This document shows positions 1-6,743 of a stretch of DNA of 10,460 nt, piece after piece (the stretch's first letter is position 1; the number at the start of each line of letters is the position of its first letter). Location: assembly GCA_030539135.1 (NCBI GenBank), contig JAUNSQ010000037.1:398-10857 (forward strand), written 5' to 3'. The notes beneath the pieces were generated by a model. That model ran no database searches. It saw only the letters and a list, made by a program, of their open reading frames with translations, and had not been told where the DNA came from. The DNA comes from Synergistaceae bacterium (GTDB lineage Bacteria > Synergistota > Synergistia > Synergistales > Synergistaceae). A program made the position numbers and the translations under genes.

Positions 1-152
1 CGTTTTTCTTTCAGAGCCTCGACCTCAAGGAGCATCTCTCTGCGCTGTGTGTCTAGTTCAAGAAACCTGTCCAAATTAAATTCGTTGTTTCTATTTTTGA
101 GCATAGCCCTAACTTCGTCGCTGTGCTCGCGTATCCATCTCTGATCAAGCAT
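1..152 (-). CDS. serS: Seryl-tRNA synthetase, N-terminal fragment (cut by window edge)
   Basis: Only the first 50 codons are visible; the gene continues beyond the left edge. The protein begins MLDQRWIREHSDEVRAMLKN and continues with NLDRFLELDTQRREMLLEVE. This matches the start of bacterial SerRS, whose N-terminal helical arm (a long antiparallel coiled coil) binds the extra arm of tRNA-Ser. The enzyme charges tRNA-Ser with serine in the cytoplasm. The ATG overlaps the TAA stop of ribH by one base (TAATG), which points to translational coupling at the end of the riboflavin cluster. A strong GAGGAGG lies upstream (positions 165-171) inside ribH, but its 12-base spacer is rather long. An ATG closer to it opens only a five-codon frame. 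The catalytic domain is not in the window, so the call rests on the N-terminal arm alone, which is nevertheless characteristic. Confidence 0.86.
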   Translation of the reverse strand, partial: MLDQRWIREHSDEVRAMLKNRNNEFNLDRFLELDTQRREMLLEVEALKEK

Positions 153-640
153 TACGCTTCATTTCCTCCTCTGTCACTGCGAACTTCCTTTAAGAGGTTT
201 GCCGTTTCAAGCGCAGATAGGGCGGCGTCGGCGCCTTTGTTTCCAGCTTTGCTTCCCGCGCGCATCAAAGCTTGTTCCAAATTATCACATGTCAATATTC
301 CGAACGCCACCGGTATCCTGTGTTCAAGCCCCACGAGAGCCAGTCCCTTTGACGCCTCTCCTGCGACGTATTCATGATGCGTAGTGTCGCCCTTGATGAC
401 CGCGCCAAGCGTGATGATGGCGTCGTATTTTCCGCCAAGGGCGATCTCTTTCGCCACGACCGGCTGTTCCCACGCGCCGGGCACCCAATAGATATCGATA
501 TCCTGATGACGCACGTCATGGCGCATCAGCGCGTCCTTCGCGCCTTCGATCAGCTTACTTGTGATAAGTTCGTTGAAACGTGACGCTATGATCGCAAATC
601 GAAGCCCTGTGCCTATCATATTGCCTTGTATTATTTTCAT
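152..640 (-). CDS. ribH: 6,7-dimethyl-8-ribityllumazine synthase
   Basis: RibH condenses 5-amino-6-ribitylaminouracil with 3,4-dihydroxy-2-butanone 4-phosphate to give lumazine, the penultimate step of riboflavin synthesis. The protein is 162 residues, normal for the family. Family marks include SRFNELIT near residues 20-27, VPGAWEQP at 53-60 and LGAVIKGDTTHHEYV at 78-92. His88 sits at the position of the catalytic histidine of the Bacillus subtilis enzyme. RAGSKAGNKG starts at Arg127, the phosphate-binding arginine. The enzyme normally forms pentamers or 60-subunit shells, which cannot be judged from sequence alone. The ATG is preceded by AAAGGAG (649-655) with an 8-base spacer. The gene lies 32 bases after ribBA and ends by overlapping the serS start. 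By eye count, about 59% of the bases in 301-540 are G or C, richer than in ribE of the same cluster. Confidence 0.97.
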   Translation of the reverse strand: MKIIQGNMIGTGLRFAIIASRFNELITSKLIEGAKDALMRHDVRHQDIDIYWVPGAWEQPVVAKEIALGGKYDAIITLGAVIKGDTTHHEYVAGEASKGLALVGLEHRIPVAFGILTCDNLEQALMRAGSKAGNKGADAALSALETANLLKEVRSDRGGNEA

Positions 641-648
641 TGACCTGT

Positions 649-655
649 CTCCTTT
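649..655 (-). promoter_or_regulatory. Ribosome binding site of ribH
   Basis: AAAGGAG on the minus strand lies 8 bases before the ATG at 640, in the 32-base gap after ribBA. This gap is too short for a separate promoter with a leader, so ribH is read from the operon transcript. Confidence 0.65.
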
Positions 656-672
656 ATAAAAATATTTATTAG

Positions 673-1914
673 CTATTGTTTATTGTCACATGCATCTCGT
701 TCTATACAGCTATGCGTGTGCAAATAATGCCCCATCTTGCATAACTTGGTGTTTAGATATTTTTCGTTATACGGGTTAGCTTCTATTTCGATTGGGACTC
801 TTTCAGAAATTTCAAGCCCATAACCGGCAAGTCCGGTGATCTTAACAGGATTGTTCGTCATGAGCTTGAAGCGTTTGAGGCCTAAATCGACAAGTATCTG
901 AGCTCCAACTCCATAATCTCTAAGGTCGGGGGCAAATCCCAGCGCTTCGTTTGCCTCGACGGTATCAAGCCCTTTTTCCTGAAGTTCGTAGGCTTTGAGT
1001 TTCGCGAGAAGTCCAATTCCCCTTCCCTCCTGGCGCATATAAAGCACTACCCCGCGCCCGGCCTTCTCAATCATCTGCATGGACTTGTGGAGCTGAGGTC
1101 CGCAGTCGCAACGTAGCGAACCAAGGAGGTCGCCAGTCAGACACTCAGAATGGACCCGCACAAGCACATCATCCACTCCTGCCACGTTGCCCTTGACCAG
1201 AGCGAGGTGTACGGCCCCAGGGTTGTCGCCGTAAGGGCTCGTATAGGCGTGGCACGTAAAATCACCCCACGCGGTCGGGAGATGTACGGTGGCCTCTCTT
1301 TTAACAAAACGCTCTCTTATGACCCTGTAACGAATCAGATTTTCAACTGAGATTATTTTAAGCGAATTTTTCTCCGCAAATTCCAGCAGCTGAGGCAAAC
1401 GCGCCATTGTGCCGTCGTCGTTCATTATTTCGCAGATGACTCCGGCCGCGTTAAAGCCAGCCATACGCGCAAGATCCACGGCAGCTTCCGTATGCCCCGC
1501 CCGTTTAAGAACGCCGCCGTTGCGCGCGATCAATGGGAAAATATGCCCTGGGTGGCGGAAATCTTCAGGCCTCGCCGAAGGGTCGGCAAGCGCTCTTGCC
1601 GTCACAGCTCTCTCGGCCGCGGATATCCCCGTCGTCCCGCTGACATGGTCAACAGTAACGGTAAAGGCCGTCCCCTGCGCGTCTGTGTTGTGCTCTACCA
1701 TAGGTTCCAATCTAAGCCTTTTAGCCTGTTCCGAAGACAGTGGAACGCAAACAAGTCCTCTGGCGTTTGTGACCATAAAATTCAAATCTTCCGTGCGGCA
1801 GCGGTCGGCGGCAATTATAAGGTCGCCCTCGTTTTCTCTGTTCTCGTCGTCAACGACCACGACCATTTTGCCAAGTTTTATGTCATTTATCGCTTCTTCA
1901 ATGGTATTAAACAT
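673..1914 (-). CDS. ribBA: Bifunctional 3,4-dihydroxy-2-butanone 4-phosphate synthase / GTP cyclohydrolase II
   Basis: One 413-residue protein supplies both precursor branches of riboflavin. The N-terminal half (about 1-200) makes 3,4-dihydroxy-2-butanone 4-phosphate from ribulose 5-phosphate. It carries DDENRENEGDL at 22-32 (acidic metal site), HPGHIFPL at 121-128 and RAGHTEAAVDLARMAG at 138-153. The C-terminal half (about 205-395) opens the GTP ring. It shows the zinc cysteines Cys258, Cys269 and Cys271 in VHSECLTGDLLGSLRCDCG, RQEGRGIG at 294-301, DLRDYGVGAQIL at 330-341 and TNNPVKI near 353-359. Both active sites look intact, so this is a true bifunctional RibBA. The ATG has AGGGGG (1922-1927) 7 bases upstream, partly formed by the ribE stop codon, and the two genes are 11 bases apart. 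The last 22 residues are unusually rich in Cys and His (Cys392, His396, His399, His401, Cys403, Cys409). Confidence 0.97.
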   Translation of the reverse strand: MFNTIEEAINDIKLGKMVVVVDDENRENEGDLIIAADRCRTEDLNFMVTNARGLVCVPLSSEQAKRLRLEPMVEHNTDAQGTAFTVTVDHVSGTTGISAAERAVTARALADPSARPEDFRHPGHIFPLIARNGGVLKRAGHTEAAVDLARMAGFNAAGVICEIMNDDGTMARLPQLLEFAEKNSLKIISVENLIRYRVIRERFVKREATVHLPTAWGDFTCHAYTSPYGDNPGAVHLALVKGNVAGVDDVLVRVHSECLTGDLLGSLRCDCGPQLHKSMQMIEKAGRGVVLYMRQEGRGIGLLAKLKAYELQEKGLDTVEANEALGFAPDLRDYGVGAQILVDLGLKRFKLMTNNPVKITGLAGYGLEISERVPIEIEANPYNEKYLNTKLCKMGHYLHTHSCIERDACDNKQ

Positions 1915-1925
1915 AAGTTAGCCCC

Positions 1926-2585
1926 CTAGCCCCATCCATATTCTATTAGTTTATCCCATGTAATAGAATTTTTCACTATGTCTTTATCTTCTGAAAATCT
2001 TGATTTAAGGAAACTTAAGATATATTTGCCGATCATGTCAGTTTCGATATTGACTTTATCGCCTATTCGCAAATCGCCTATTGTAGTGGCGGACAGAGTC
2101 GTTGGTATTATTCCGACCGAAAAGAAATCCTCGCCTCTGTCTATAACAGTGAGGCTTACGCCGTCGACCGTAACAGAACCCTTTTGGACAATACCGGAGG
2201 TTATCTCTGGTGTGGCAGTGAAATGGAGTTCTTTTGAGCTTATGCCGTTTTTTATATCAGACACAACAGCCATTCCGTCTATGTGGCCAGAGACAAGGTG
2301 TCCGTCTATTCTAGAATCAAGTTTCAGCGCGCGCTCTAAATTCACCTTCGAGCTATTTCTCAAACTCTCAAATTTTGTACGGCGGCGCGTCTCTTCCATA
2401 AGTTCCACGCTAAAGGATTTATAATCATGGTTCGTGACAGTACAGCAAGCGCCTGAAACTGACACGGAGTCGCCCTCGGACAACTTGCCGGCTATCGCGG
2501 GGGCTAATATGTCACATTTCCAGATATCACCCCTGGGAGAGATATTTTCAATATTTCCGATAGTTTCTATCAATCCGGTGAACAA
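1926..2585 (-). CDS. ribE: Riboflavin synthase, alpha subunit
   Basis: This enzyme dismutates two lumazine molecules into riboflavin and the pyrimidine precursor, the last step of the pathway. The 219-residue protein shows the two tandem lumazine-binding repeats. The first begins MFTGLIETIG and carries VSVSGACCTVT at 41-51, ELMEETRRRT at 61-70 and GHLVSGHIDG at 95-104. The second carries KGSVTVDGVSLTV at 135-147, IIPTTLSATTIG at 159-170 and ETDMIGKY at 181-188. The start codon is TTG: it gives the invariant MFTG start and has AGAGGTG (2593-2599) 7 bases upstream. This start lies inside the end of ribD, giving a 16-base overlap. The symbol ribE follows Bacillus usage; the same gene is called ribC in some genomes. 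The gene looks AT-rich, about 33% G+C in 1921-2040 by eye count, below ribH in the same cluster. Confidence 0.96.
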   Translation of the reverse strand: MFTGLIETIGNIENISPRGDIWKCDILAPAIAGKLSEGDSVSVSGACCTVTNHDYKSFSVELMEETRRRTKFESLRNSSKVNLERALKLDSRIDGHLVSGHIDGMAVVSDIKNGISSKELHFTATPEITSGIVQKGSVTVDGVSLTVIDRGEDFFSVGIIPTTLSATTIGDLRIGDKVNIETDMIGKYILSFLKSRFSEDKDIVKNSITWDKLIEYGWG

Positions 2586-3670
2586 TCAAAAACACCTCTG
2601 ATCAAAAAATCTTCTCCTACGCTTTCACAGCGGACGTCTTTCAGCAGAACCGCGTCGTTCATACGGGCTATAGCGAGTTCTTCCGTAAAATGAACCCCAC
2701 GCCCCATAAGTTTAGGCGCGACAAATAAGAGAGCTTCGTCGGCAAGCCCGCTCGCGATAAACGAGCTTGCAACTCTGGCTCCAGCCTCGACCATCAAGTA
2801 GTTTACACCAATTTCAGCCAATCTCTTCAAAATATTATCAATTGTATAGCTTTCGCGTGAAAGTTTCTCGATTTCCGCGCCCTTTGATCGCAATAATATA
2901 TATTTTTCGTCCGGCGCTTCGTCTTCACAAAAAATAATAGTTCTTCCCTTTTTCAGCGCGTTCGCGCCTGACGGGGTCCTCAAATGTCTGTCTAAAATGA
3001 CCTTCATCGGGTCAGCCCCATCGGAAGTGCGAACATCCATGCGAGGATCGTCGGTAAGAATAGTTCCTATCCCGGTAAGCAGCGCGTCGTTTTCTCCTCT
3101 GAACGAATGGACAAGGTTCCGCGCCTCCGCACTTGTTACCCATTTGCTCTCGCCGTTTGAAAGAGAAATATTACCGTCAAGAGAGATCGCCGACTTTATA
3201 GTAACCCACGGGCGGGCACGAACTATTCTGCTGATAAAGCCTTTATTGATCTCACGGCATTTGTCGGCTAGTACCCCCGACACAAATTCTATTCCGGCGT
3301 CTCTTATCCGCGCGGCTCCTTTACAGTCGACCAACGGGTTGGGATCCATGATCCCAACGACTACGCGGGATGGTTTTTTCTCAACAAGCATATCGGCGCA
3401 GGGAGGCGTCTTCCCATAATGACAGCACGGTTCGAGCGTAACATACACCGCCGCGCCCGCGATATCTCCTCCCGCGTCTTTAACTGCGTTGACCTCGGCG
3501 TGAGGGCCGCCGTAATATCCATGCCAGCCCTTGCCAATAATGACGCCGTCTCTAACTATCACGCAGCCAACGCGCGGGTTGGGACTCGTCCTGCCTATTC
3601 CGCGCATGGCAAGGCTCAGAGCGATGCTCATATAATATTCGTCTTTGCCTCGCAAGTTAGAAGGACTCAT
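2570..3670 (-). CDS. ribD: Bifunctional pyrimidine deaminase / reductase RibD
   Basis: RibD carries out two successive steps after GTP cyclohydrolase II: deamination of the pyrimidine ring, then NADPH-dependent reduction of the ribosyl side chain. The protein is 366 residues, the usual length for the fused form. The deaminase domain (about 10-150) has the zinc signature HAEVNAV at 57-63 and LEPCCHYGKTPPCADML at 79-95, giving His57, Glu59, Cys82 and Cys91. The reductase domain (about 155-360) has SAISLDGNIS, then GENDALLTGIGTILTDDPRM, and later NYLMVEAGARVASSF. The ATG overlaps the uvrC stop as ATGA. A GGAG at 3681-3684 lies 10 bases upstream. A second methionine at residue 14 is possible, but the DEYYM stretch just before it is typical of the family N-terminus, which favours the upstream start. 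Confidence 0.97.
   Translation of the reverse strand: MSPSNLRGKDEYYMSIALSLAMRGIGRTSPNPRVGCVIVRDGVIIGKGWHGYYGGPHAEVNAVKDAGGDIAGAAVYVTLEPCCHYGKTPPCADMLVEKKPSRVVVGIMDPNPLVDCKGAARIRDAGIEFVSGVLADKCREINKGFISRIVRARPWVTIKSAISLDGNISLSNGESKWVTSAEARNLVHSFRGENDALLTGIGTILTDDPRMDVRTSDGADPMKVILDRHLRTPSGANALKKGRTIIFCEDEAPDEKYILLRSKGAEIEKLSRESYTIDNILKRLAEIGVNYLMVEAGARVASSFIASGLADEALLFVAPKLMGRGVHFTEELAIARMNDAVLLKDVRCESVGEDFLIRGVFDCSPD
2593..2599 (-). promoter_or_regulatory. Ribosome binding site supporting the TTG start of ribE
   Basis: AGAGGTG on the minus strand lies 7 bases before the TTG at 2585, inside the ribD coding region. It supports an internal TTG start that overlaps ribD by 16 bases and gives the family-typical MFTG N-terminus. 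Confidence 0.65.
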
Positions 3671-5139
3671 TCCGCTTCTTCTCCATTACCGTTATTTCTC
3701 AACCGATCTTTTATCCTTTTTGCTAGAGCTTTTCCGATTCCAGGCGCGTCCGCAAGCACATTTTCATCCAGCTCCGAAATAGTTTTCGCGCTGCCAAACA
3801 TCGTAATAAGGTGCGCGGCTTTCGCCCTTCCTATGCCGGGGATATCTTCCAAGATACTACGCCTGAAACTTTTGCCCCGCGCAGCTCTGTGCGACGTTAT
3901 CGCATAGCGGTGAGACTCATCGCGCACATGCTGCAGCAGTTTCAGCACAGGGTCGGTATATTCAAGTCTCATCGGCTCTTTCTTGTCAGGAATATATACT
4001 TCCTCGTACTCCTTGGCAAGAGAAATTATAGGGATGTTCTTAATATTAAGCTCTTCGAGCGCAGAAACTGCAAACTCGAGCTGCACAGGGCCTCCGTCTA
4101 TCAGTATCAGCTGCGGGAGCGGCTCCTGTCCGTCAAGACAATGCTTATAACGGCGAGTCAAAGTCTCCTTCATAGAACGAAAATCGTCTATGCCTTCGAC
4201 GCTTCTGATGTTAAAACGCCTGTACAGCGAGGTGTTGGGATAGCCCTGCTCAAAGACGACAACGACTCCGACAGTTTGATTTCCTGACGTATGCGAGATA
4301 TCAAAGCCGTCTATCCGCCACGGAAGTATTGGTAAATCAAAGATCTTCTGCATCGAATTTAAAGTCGTCCAGAAATTTTCTTCAACGGATGGGATATCGG
4401 GTATTGTGTTGCGCTGTCTGCTTACCCTCCATATTGCCCTGATAGTGTCGCGAAGCCTCGCCGCTTCCTCAAACGCTAATTTCTCCGACGCCTTGTCCAT
4501 CTTCCTGCGCAGTTTCTCAACGAGCTCGGCTCCATGTCCCTGCAGCAGCATCAGAACATCCGCGACCCTGTCTTTATACTCTGATTCCGTGCATAGCCCG
4601 GAACAGGGCGCAAGGCATCTGCCCAGCGAATATTTCATGCAGGGGCGCTGTTGGTTTTGACGGCTGATGTCCTTGCCGCACGACCTCAGCGGCAGGTAGT
4701 GCTCTATAAGGCGAAGCAGTTCTCTGACTTCGGCAACGCGAACGAACGGCCCGATATACACCCCGTCGTCATCCGTTTTTACTCTTGTGACAACGAGACG
4801 CGGAAATTTTTCGGCGGTGACCTTTATAAACGCGTACCTTTCATTCATTTTGAGGTCAACGTTAAAAAATGGCTGGTATAATTTTATAAGCCTGTTCTCT
4901 AATATGAGAGCCTCTATTTCGCTCTCCGTGCGTATCGTTGATATATCACATATAGTCTCTACGAGTTTTCGGAGTCTGGGCGAAGCGAAATTAGCATGTC
5001 TAAAGTATGAAGACACGCGTTTTTTTAGAAACTTAGCCTTGCCAACATATATGATATTGCCGTCGGCGTCACGCATCAAATAAACACCCGGCTTCTCAGG
5101 AAATTTTCTGATATGTTGGAGCAGTTCTTCTCTGTTCAA
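3667..5139 (-). CDS. uvrC: UvrABC excinuclease subunit C, compact form
   Basis: UvrC makes both incisions around DNA lesions after UvrA and UvrB find damage. The domains are, in order: GIY-YIG nuclease (about 12-95; PGVYLM at 17-22, IIYVGKAKFLKKR at 29-41); a cysteine cluster Cys154, Cys167, Cys175 and Cys179, matching the iron-sulfur ligands described for the Escherichia coli protein; a UVR motif that binds UvrB (about 205-236); the RNase H-like nuclease, with Asp280 in FDISHTSG, Asp348 in LIDGGP and His410 in RDESHRYA; and a helix-hairpin-helix tail (about 432-485; IPGIGRAKA, APGIGKALA). At 490 residues it is shorter than the usual 560-610. The deficit lies between the UVR motif and Asp280, only about 44 residues apart. 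The frame is intact and all catalytic residues are present, so it is probably functional. The start is TTG, with AAAGGAT (5148-5154) upstream. It heads the minus-strand riboflavin cluster. Confidence 0.95.
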   Translation of the reverse strand: MNREELLQHIRKFPEKPGVYLMRDADGNIIYVGKAKFLKKRVSSYFRHANFASPRLRKLVETICDISTIRTESEIEALILENRLIKLYQPFFNVDLKMNERYAFIKVTAEKFPRLVVTRVKTDDDGVYIGPFVRVAEVRELLRLIEHYLPLRSCGKDISRQNQQRPCMKYSLGRCLAPCSGLCTESEYKDRVADVLMLLQGHGAELVEKLRRKMDKASEKLAFEEAARLRDTIRAIWRVSRQRNTIPDIPSVEENFWTTLNSMQKIFDLPILPWRIDGFDISHTSGNQTVGVVVVFEQGYPNTSLYRRFNIRSVEGIDDFRSMKETLTRRYKHCLDGQEPLPQLILIDGGPVQLEFAVSALEELNIKNIPIISLAKEYEEVYIPDKKEPMRLEYTDPVLKLLQHVRDESHRYAITSHRAARGKSFRRSILEDIPGIGRAKAAHLITMFGSAKTISELDENVLADAPGIGKALAKRIKDRLRNNGNGEEAE

Positions 5140-5160
5140 AAATTTTTATCCTTTCTGCGA

Positions 5161-5189
5161 TTGCCCTGAAAGATATCATGGTATAGGAT
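5161..5189 (+). promoter_or_regulatory. Candidate promoter for cysS
   Basis: TTGCCC at 5161-5166 resembles a -35 box, and TAGGAT at 5184-5189 lies 17 bases downstream as a possible -10 box. An overlapping reading is an extended -10, TGGTATAGG at 5179-5187. Each hexamer matches the sigma-70 type consensus at four of six positions. The location suits cysS, whose translation starts about 40 bases further on. The same 81-base spacer must also hold the promoter of uvrC on the other strand, but I see no convincing box pair for it. The spacer has no room for a T-box leader or an FMN riboswitch. This is a consensus match by eye only. Confidence 0.3.
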
Positions 5190-5215
5190 AGCATAGTATT
5201 TAGGAAACAGCATTC

Positions 5216-5223
5216 AGGGGGTG
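5216..5223 (+). promoter_or_regulatory. Ribosome binding site deciding the cysS start
   Basis: AGGGGGTG resembles the GGAGGTG core complementary to the end of 16S rRNA. The reading frame is also open from a GTG at 5221, but that codon lies inside the binding site itself and cannot be the start it serves. The two adjacent ATG codons at 5227 and 5230 lie 5 and 8 bases after the G run, and 5230 is the better spaced. Confidence 0.6.
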
Positions 5224-5229
5224 CCTATG

Positions 5230-6642
5230 ATGGCTTTGGTAGTTTATAACGATCTAACGAGGAAGAAAGAAATATTCGAACCTATAGAGGCGGGAAAGGT
5301 ACGTTTCTACGTATGCGGGCCAACAGTCTATGATTTCTTTCATATCGGCAACGCGAGACCTTTCGTCGTCTTTGACGTATTTAGGAGGTATCTTGAATCC
5401 TGTGGTTATGAGGTCACCTATGTCCAGAACTTCACAGACATAGACGACAAGATGATCAAACGCGCGAACGAAATGGGCATTACCGTGGCGGAACTGGCTG
5501 AGAAGTATATAGCCGAATATTACAAAGACGCCGACGCCCTAGGCATCAAACGCGCAACGGTCAATCCCCGTGCCACGCATGAGATAGAAGAGATAATAAA
5601 TATCGTAAGCAGACTTATTGAGACAGGGCACGCATACGAAGTCGGCGGCGACGTATATTTTGACGTTATGAGCGACGGAGGCTACGGCAAACTCTCGCGT
5701 CAGAGCATAGAAGAACTCCAGTCCGGCGCGCGCATCGACATCGACGAGAGGAAAAAGCAGCCGCTTGACTTCGCGTTGTGGAAATCCAGCAAACCCGGCG
5801 AACCATATTGGGAGAGCCCATGGGGAAAAGGACGCCCTGGCTGGCATATCGAATGCAGCGCCATGTCGACAAAATATCTTGGCAAGACGATAGATTTTCA
5901 CGGAGGCGGCAGCGATCTTATCTTCCCGCACCACGAGAACGAGATAGCGCAGTCGGAGTGCGCCAACGGCTGTCAGTTCGTCCGTTATTGGGTACATAAC
6001 GCTTTCATTACGATAGACAAAGAAAAGATGTCGAAATCGCTTGGAAATTTTCTCACCGTACACGATATCAGAGAAAAATATAACCCCCTGGTGCTTCGCT
6101 ATTTTCTGTTAAGCGCGCATTATCGTTCGCCGATCAATTTCTCGCAGGAAGGGCTGACTCAGGCACAGGCCGCGCTTGAGCGTTTGTCAAACTGCTATGC
6201 CGACATAAAGTTCGCGCTGGAGACGCGGAGCGACGCTGCAAATACGGGCGAAGAACTCCTTAATGCTGTAAAGGGACATGAAGAAAATTTCAAGGCCGCG
6301 ATGGACGATGACTTCAACACGGCGGGAGCTCTTGGCGTTCTGTTTGAGGCGGTAAAATCAGTAAACGTATATCTGACAGAGAACGAGGCTGTTGACAAAG
6401 ACGCCCTTGCATCCGCATTGAAATTCTTCGACAGTGTCAACTTAGTTCTTGGGATCTTGGCGGCGGACGAAAAAGCTGAGTCTGCTGACGACGCGAAGAT
6501 AGACGCGCTCGTTGCGGAACGCAACGAAGCGAGAAAGACCAAAAACTTTAAACGTTCCGATGAGATACGCGACCTGCTTGCCGCGCAGGGCATTATTATC
6601 GAGGACACCCCGCAAGGCACGCGCTGGAAAAAACAGCTTTAA
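5230..6642 (+). CDS. cysS: Cysteinyl-tRNA synthetase
   Basis: This class I synthetase charges tRNA-Cys with cysteine. With the ATG at 5230 the protein has 470 residues, normal for the family. Marks, in order: YVCGPTVYDFFHIGNARPF with zinc ligand Cys29 and the HIGN form of the HIGH motif at 38-41; NFTDIDDKMIKRAN at about 67-80; RPGWHIECSAMS with Cys209; HGGGSDLIFPHHENEIAQSE with His234 and Glu238; and KMSKSLGNF starting at 266. Cys29, Cys209, His234 and Glu238 match the known zinc site of the Escherichia coli enzyme. The C-terminal helical part and the ending EDTPQGTRWKKQL are also typical. It is the only plus-strand gene, divergent from uvrC and convergent with glpX, and appears to be a single-gene unit closed by the hairpin after it. 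An upstream GTG at 5221 and an ATG at 5227 are less likely starts because of their spacing to the ribosome binding site. Confidence 0.97.
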   Translation: MALVVYNDLTRKKEIFEPIEAGKVRFYVCGPTVYDFFHIGNARPFVVFDVFRRYLESCGYEVTYVQNFTDIDDKMIKRANEMGITVAELAEKYIAEYYKDADALGIKRATVNPRATHEIEEIINIVSRLIETGHAYEVGGDVYFDVMSDGGYGKLSRQSIEELQSGARIDIDERKKQPLDFALWKSSKPGEPYWESPWGKGRPGWHIECSAMSTKYLGKTIDFHGGGSDLIFPHHENEIAQSECANGCQFVRYWVHNAFITIDKEKMSKSLGNFLTVHDIREKYNPLVLRYFLLSAHYRSPINFSQEGLTQAQAALERLSNCYADIKFALETRSDAANTGEELLNAVKGHEENFKAAMDDDFNTAGALGVLFEAVKSVNVYLTENEAVDKDALASALKFFDSVNLVLGILAADEKAESADDAKIDALVAERNEARKTKNFKRSDEIRDLLAAQGIIIEDTPQGTRWKKQL

Positions 6643-6675
6643 ACTGGTTTGCCGCATCATAGTGGGTTTGCATAT

Positions 6676-6709
6676 AAAAAAGAAGAGGCCGTTAAGCCTC
6701 TTCTTTTTT
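6676..6709. terminator. Bidirectional rho-independent terminator between cysS and glpX
   Basis: The arms at 6676-6689 and 6696-6709 pair perfectly over 14 bp around the 6-base loop CGTTAA. The inner part of the stem (GAAGAGGC with GCCTCTTC) is the strong section. The outer six pairs are A-T, so the plus-strand transcript ends in a T run (6704-6709) and the minus-strand transcript in the T run complementary to 6676-6681. It lies 33 bases after the cysS stop and 34 bases after the glpX stop on the other strand, so it can end both convergent transcripts. Confidence 0.88.
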
Positions 6710-6743
6710 ATGGTTGTATATCGATAATATTTCTAAAGTCTCA

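Noticed and set aside
1409..1921. Long open frame on the plus strand opposite ribBA
   Set aside because: It lies entirely antisense to a gene with firm motifs over its full length. Its product is low in complexity (Ser/Ala/Thr rich) and it has no ribosome binding site or family match.
3419..3907. Plus-strand open frame spanning the ribD/uvrC junction
   Set aside because: Both genes beneath it are secure, and the translated product looks like random antisense sequence.
3667..5139. uvrC as a pseudogene because of its short length
   Set aside because: The frame has no interruption, and both nuclease sites, the cysteine cluster, the UVR motif and the C-terminal hairpins are intact, so a compact functional form is more likely.
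5140..5220. Possible FMN riboswitch or T-box leader in the divergent spacer
   Set aside because: The spacer has only 81 bases, shared by two divergent genes. I see neither the conserved FMN riboswitch blocks nor a T-box sequence with a terminator hairpin.
5221..5229. GTG start for cysS at 5221 or ATG at 5227
   Set aside because: The GTG is inside the ribosome binding site. The ATG at 5227 is only 5 bases after the G run and remains possible, but 5230 is better spaced and matches the family N-terminus.
5539..6063. Minus-strand open frame of 174 codons inside cysS
   Set aside because: It is antisense to the catalytic core of CysRS, whose HIGN and KMSKS motifs are in the plus frame. The antisense product has no recognisable domain.
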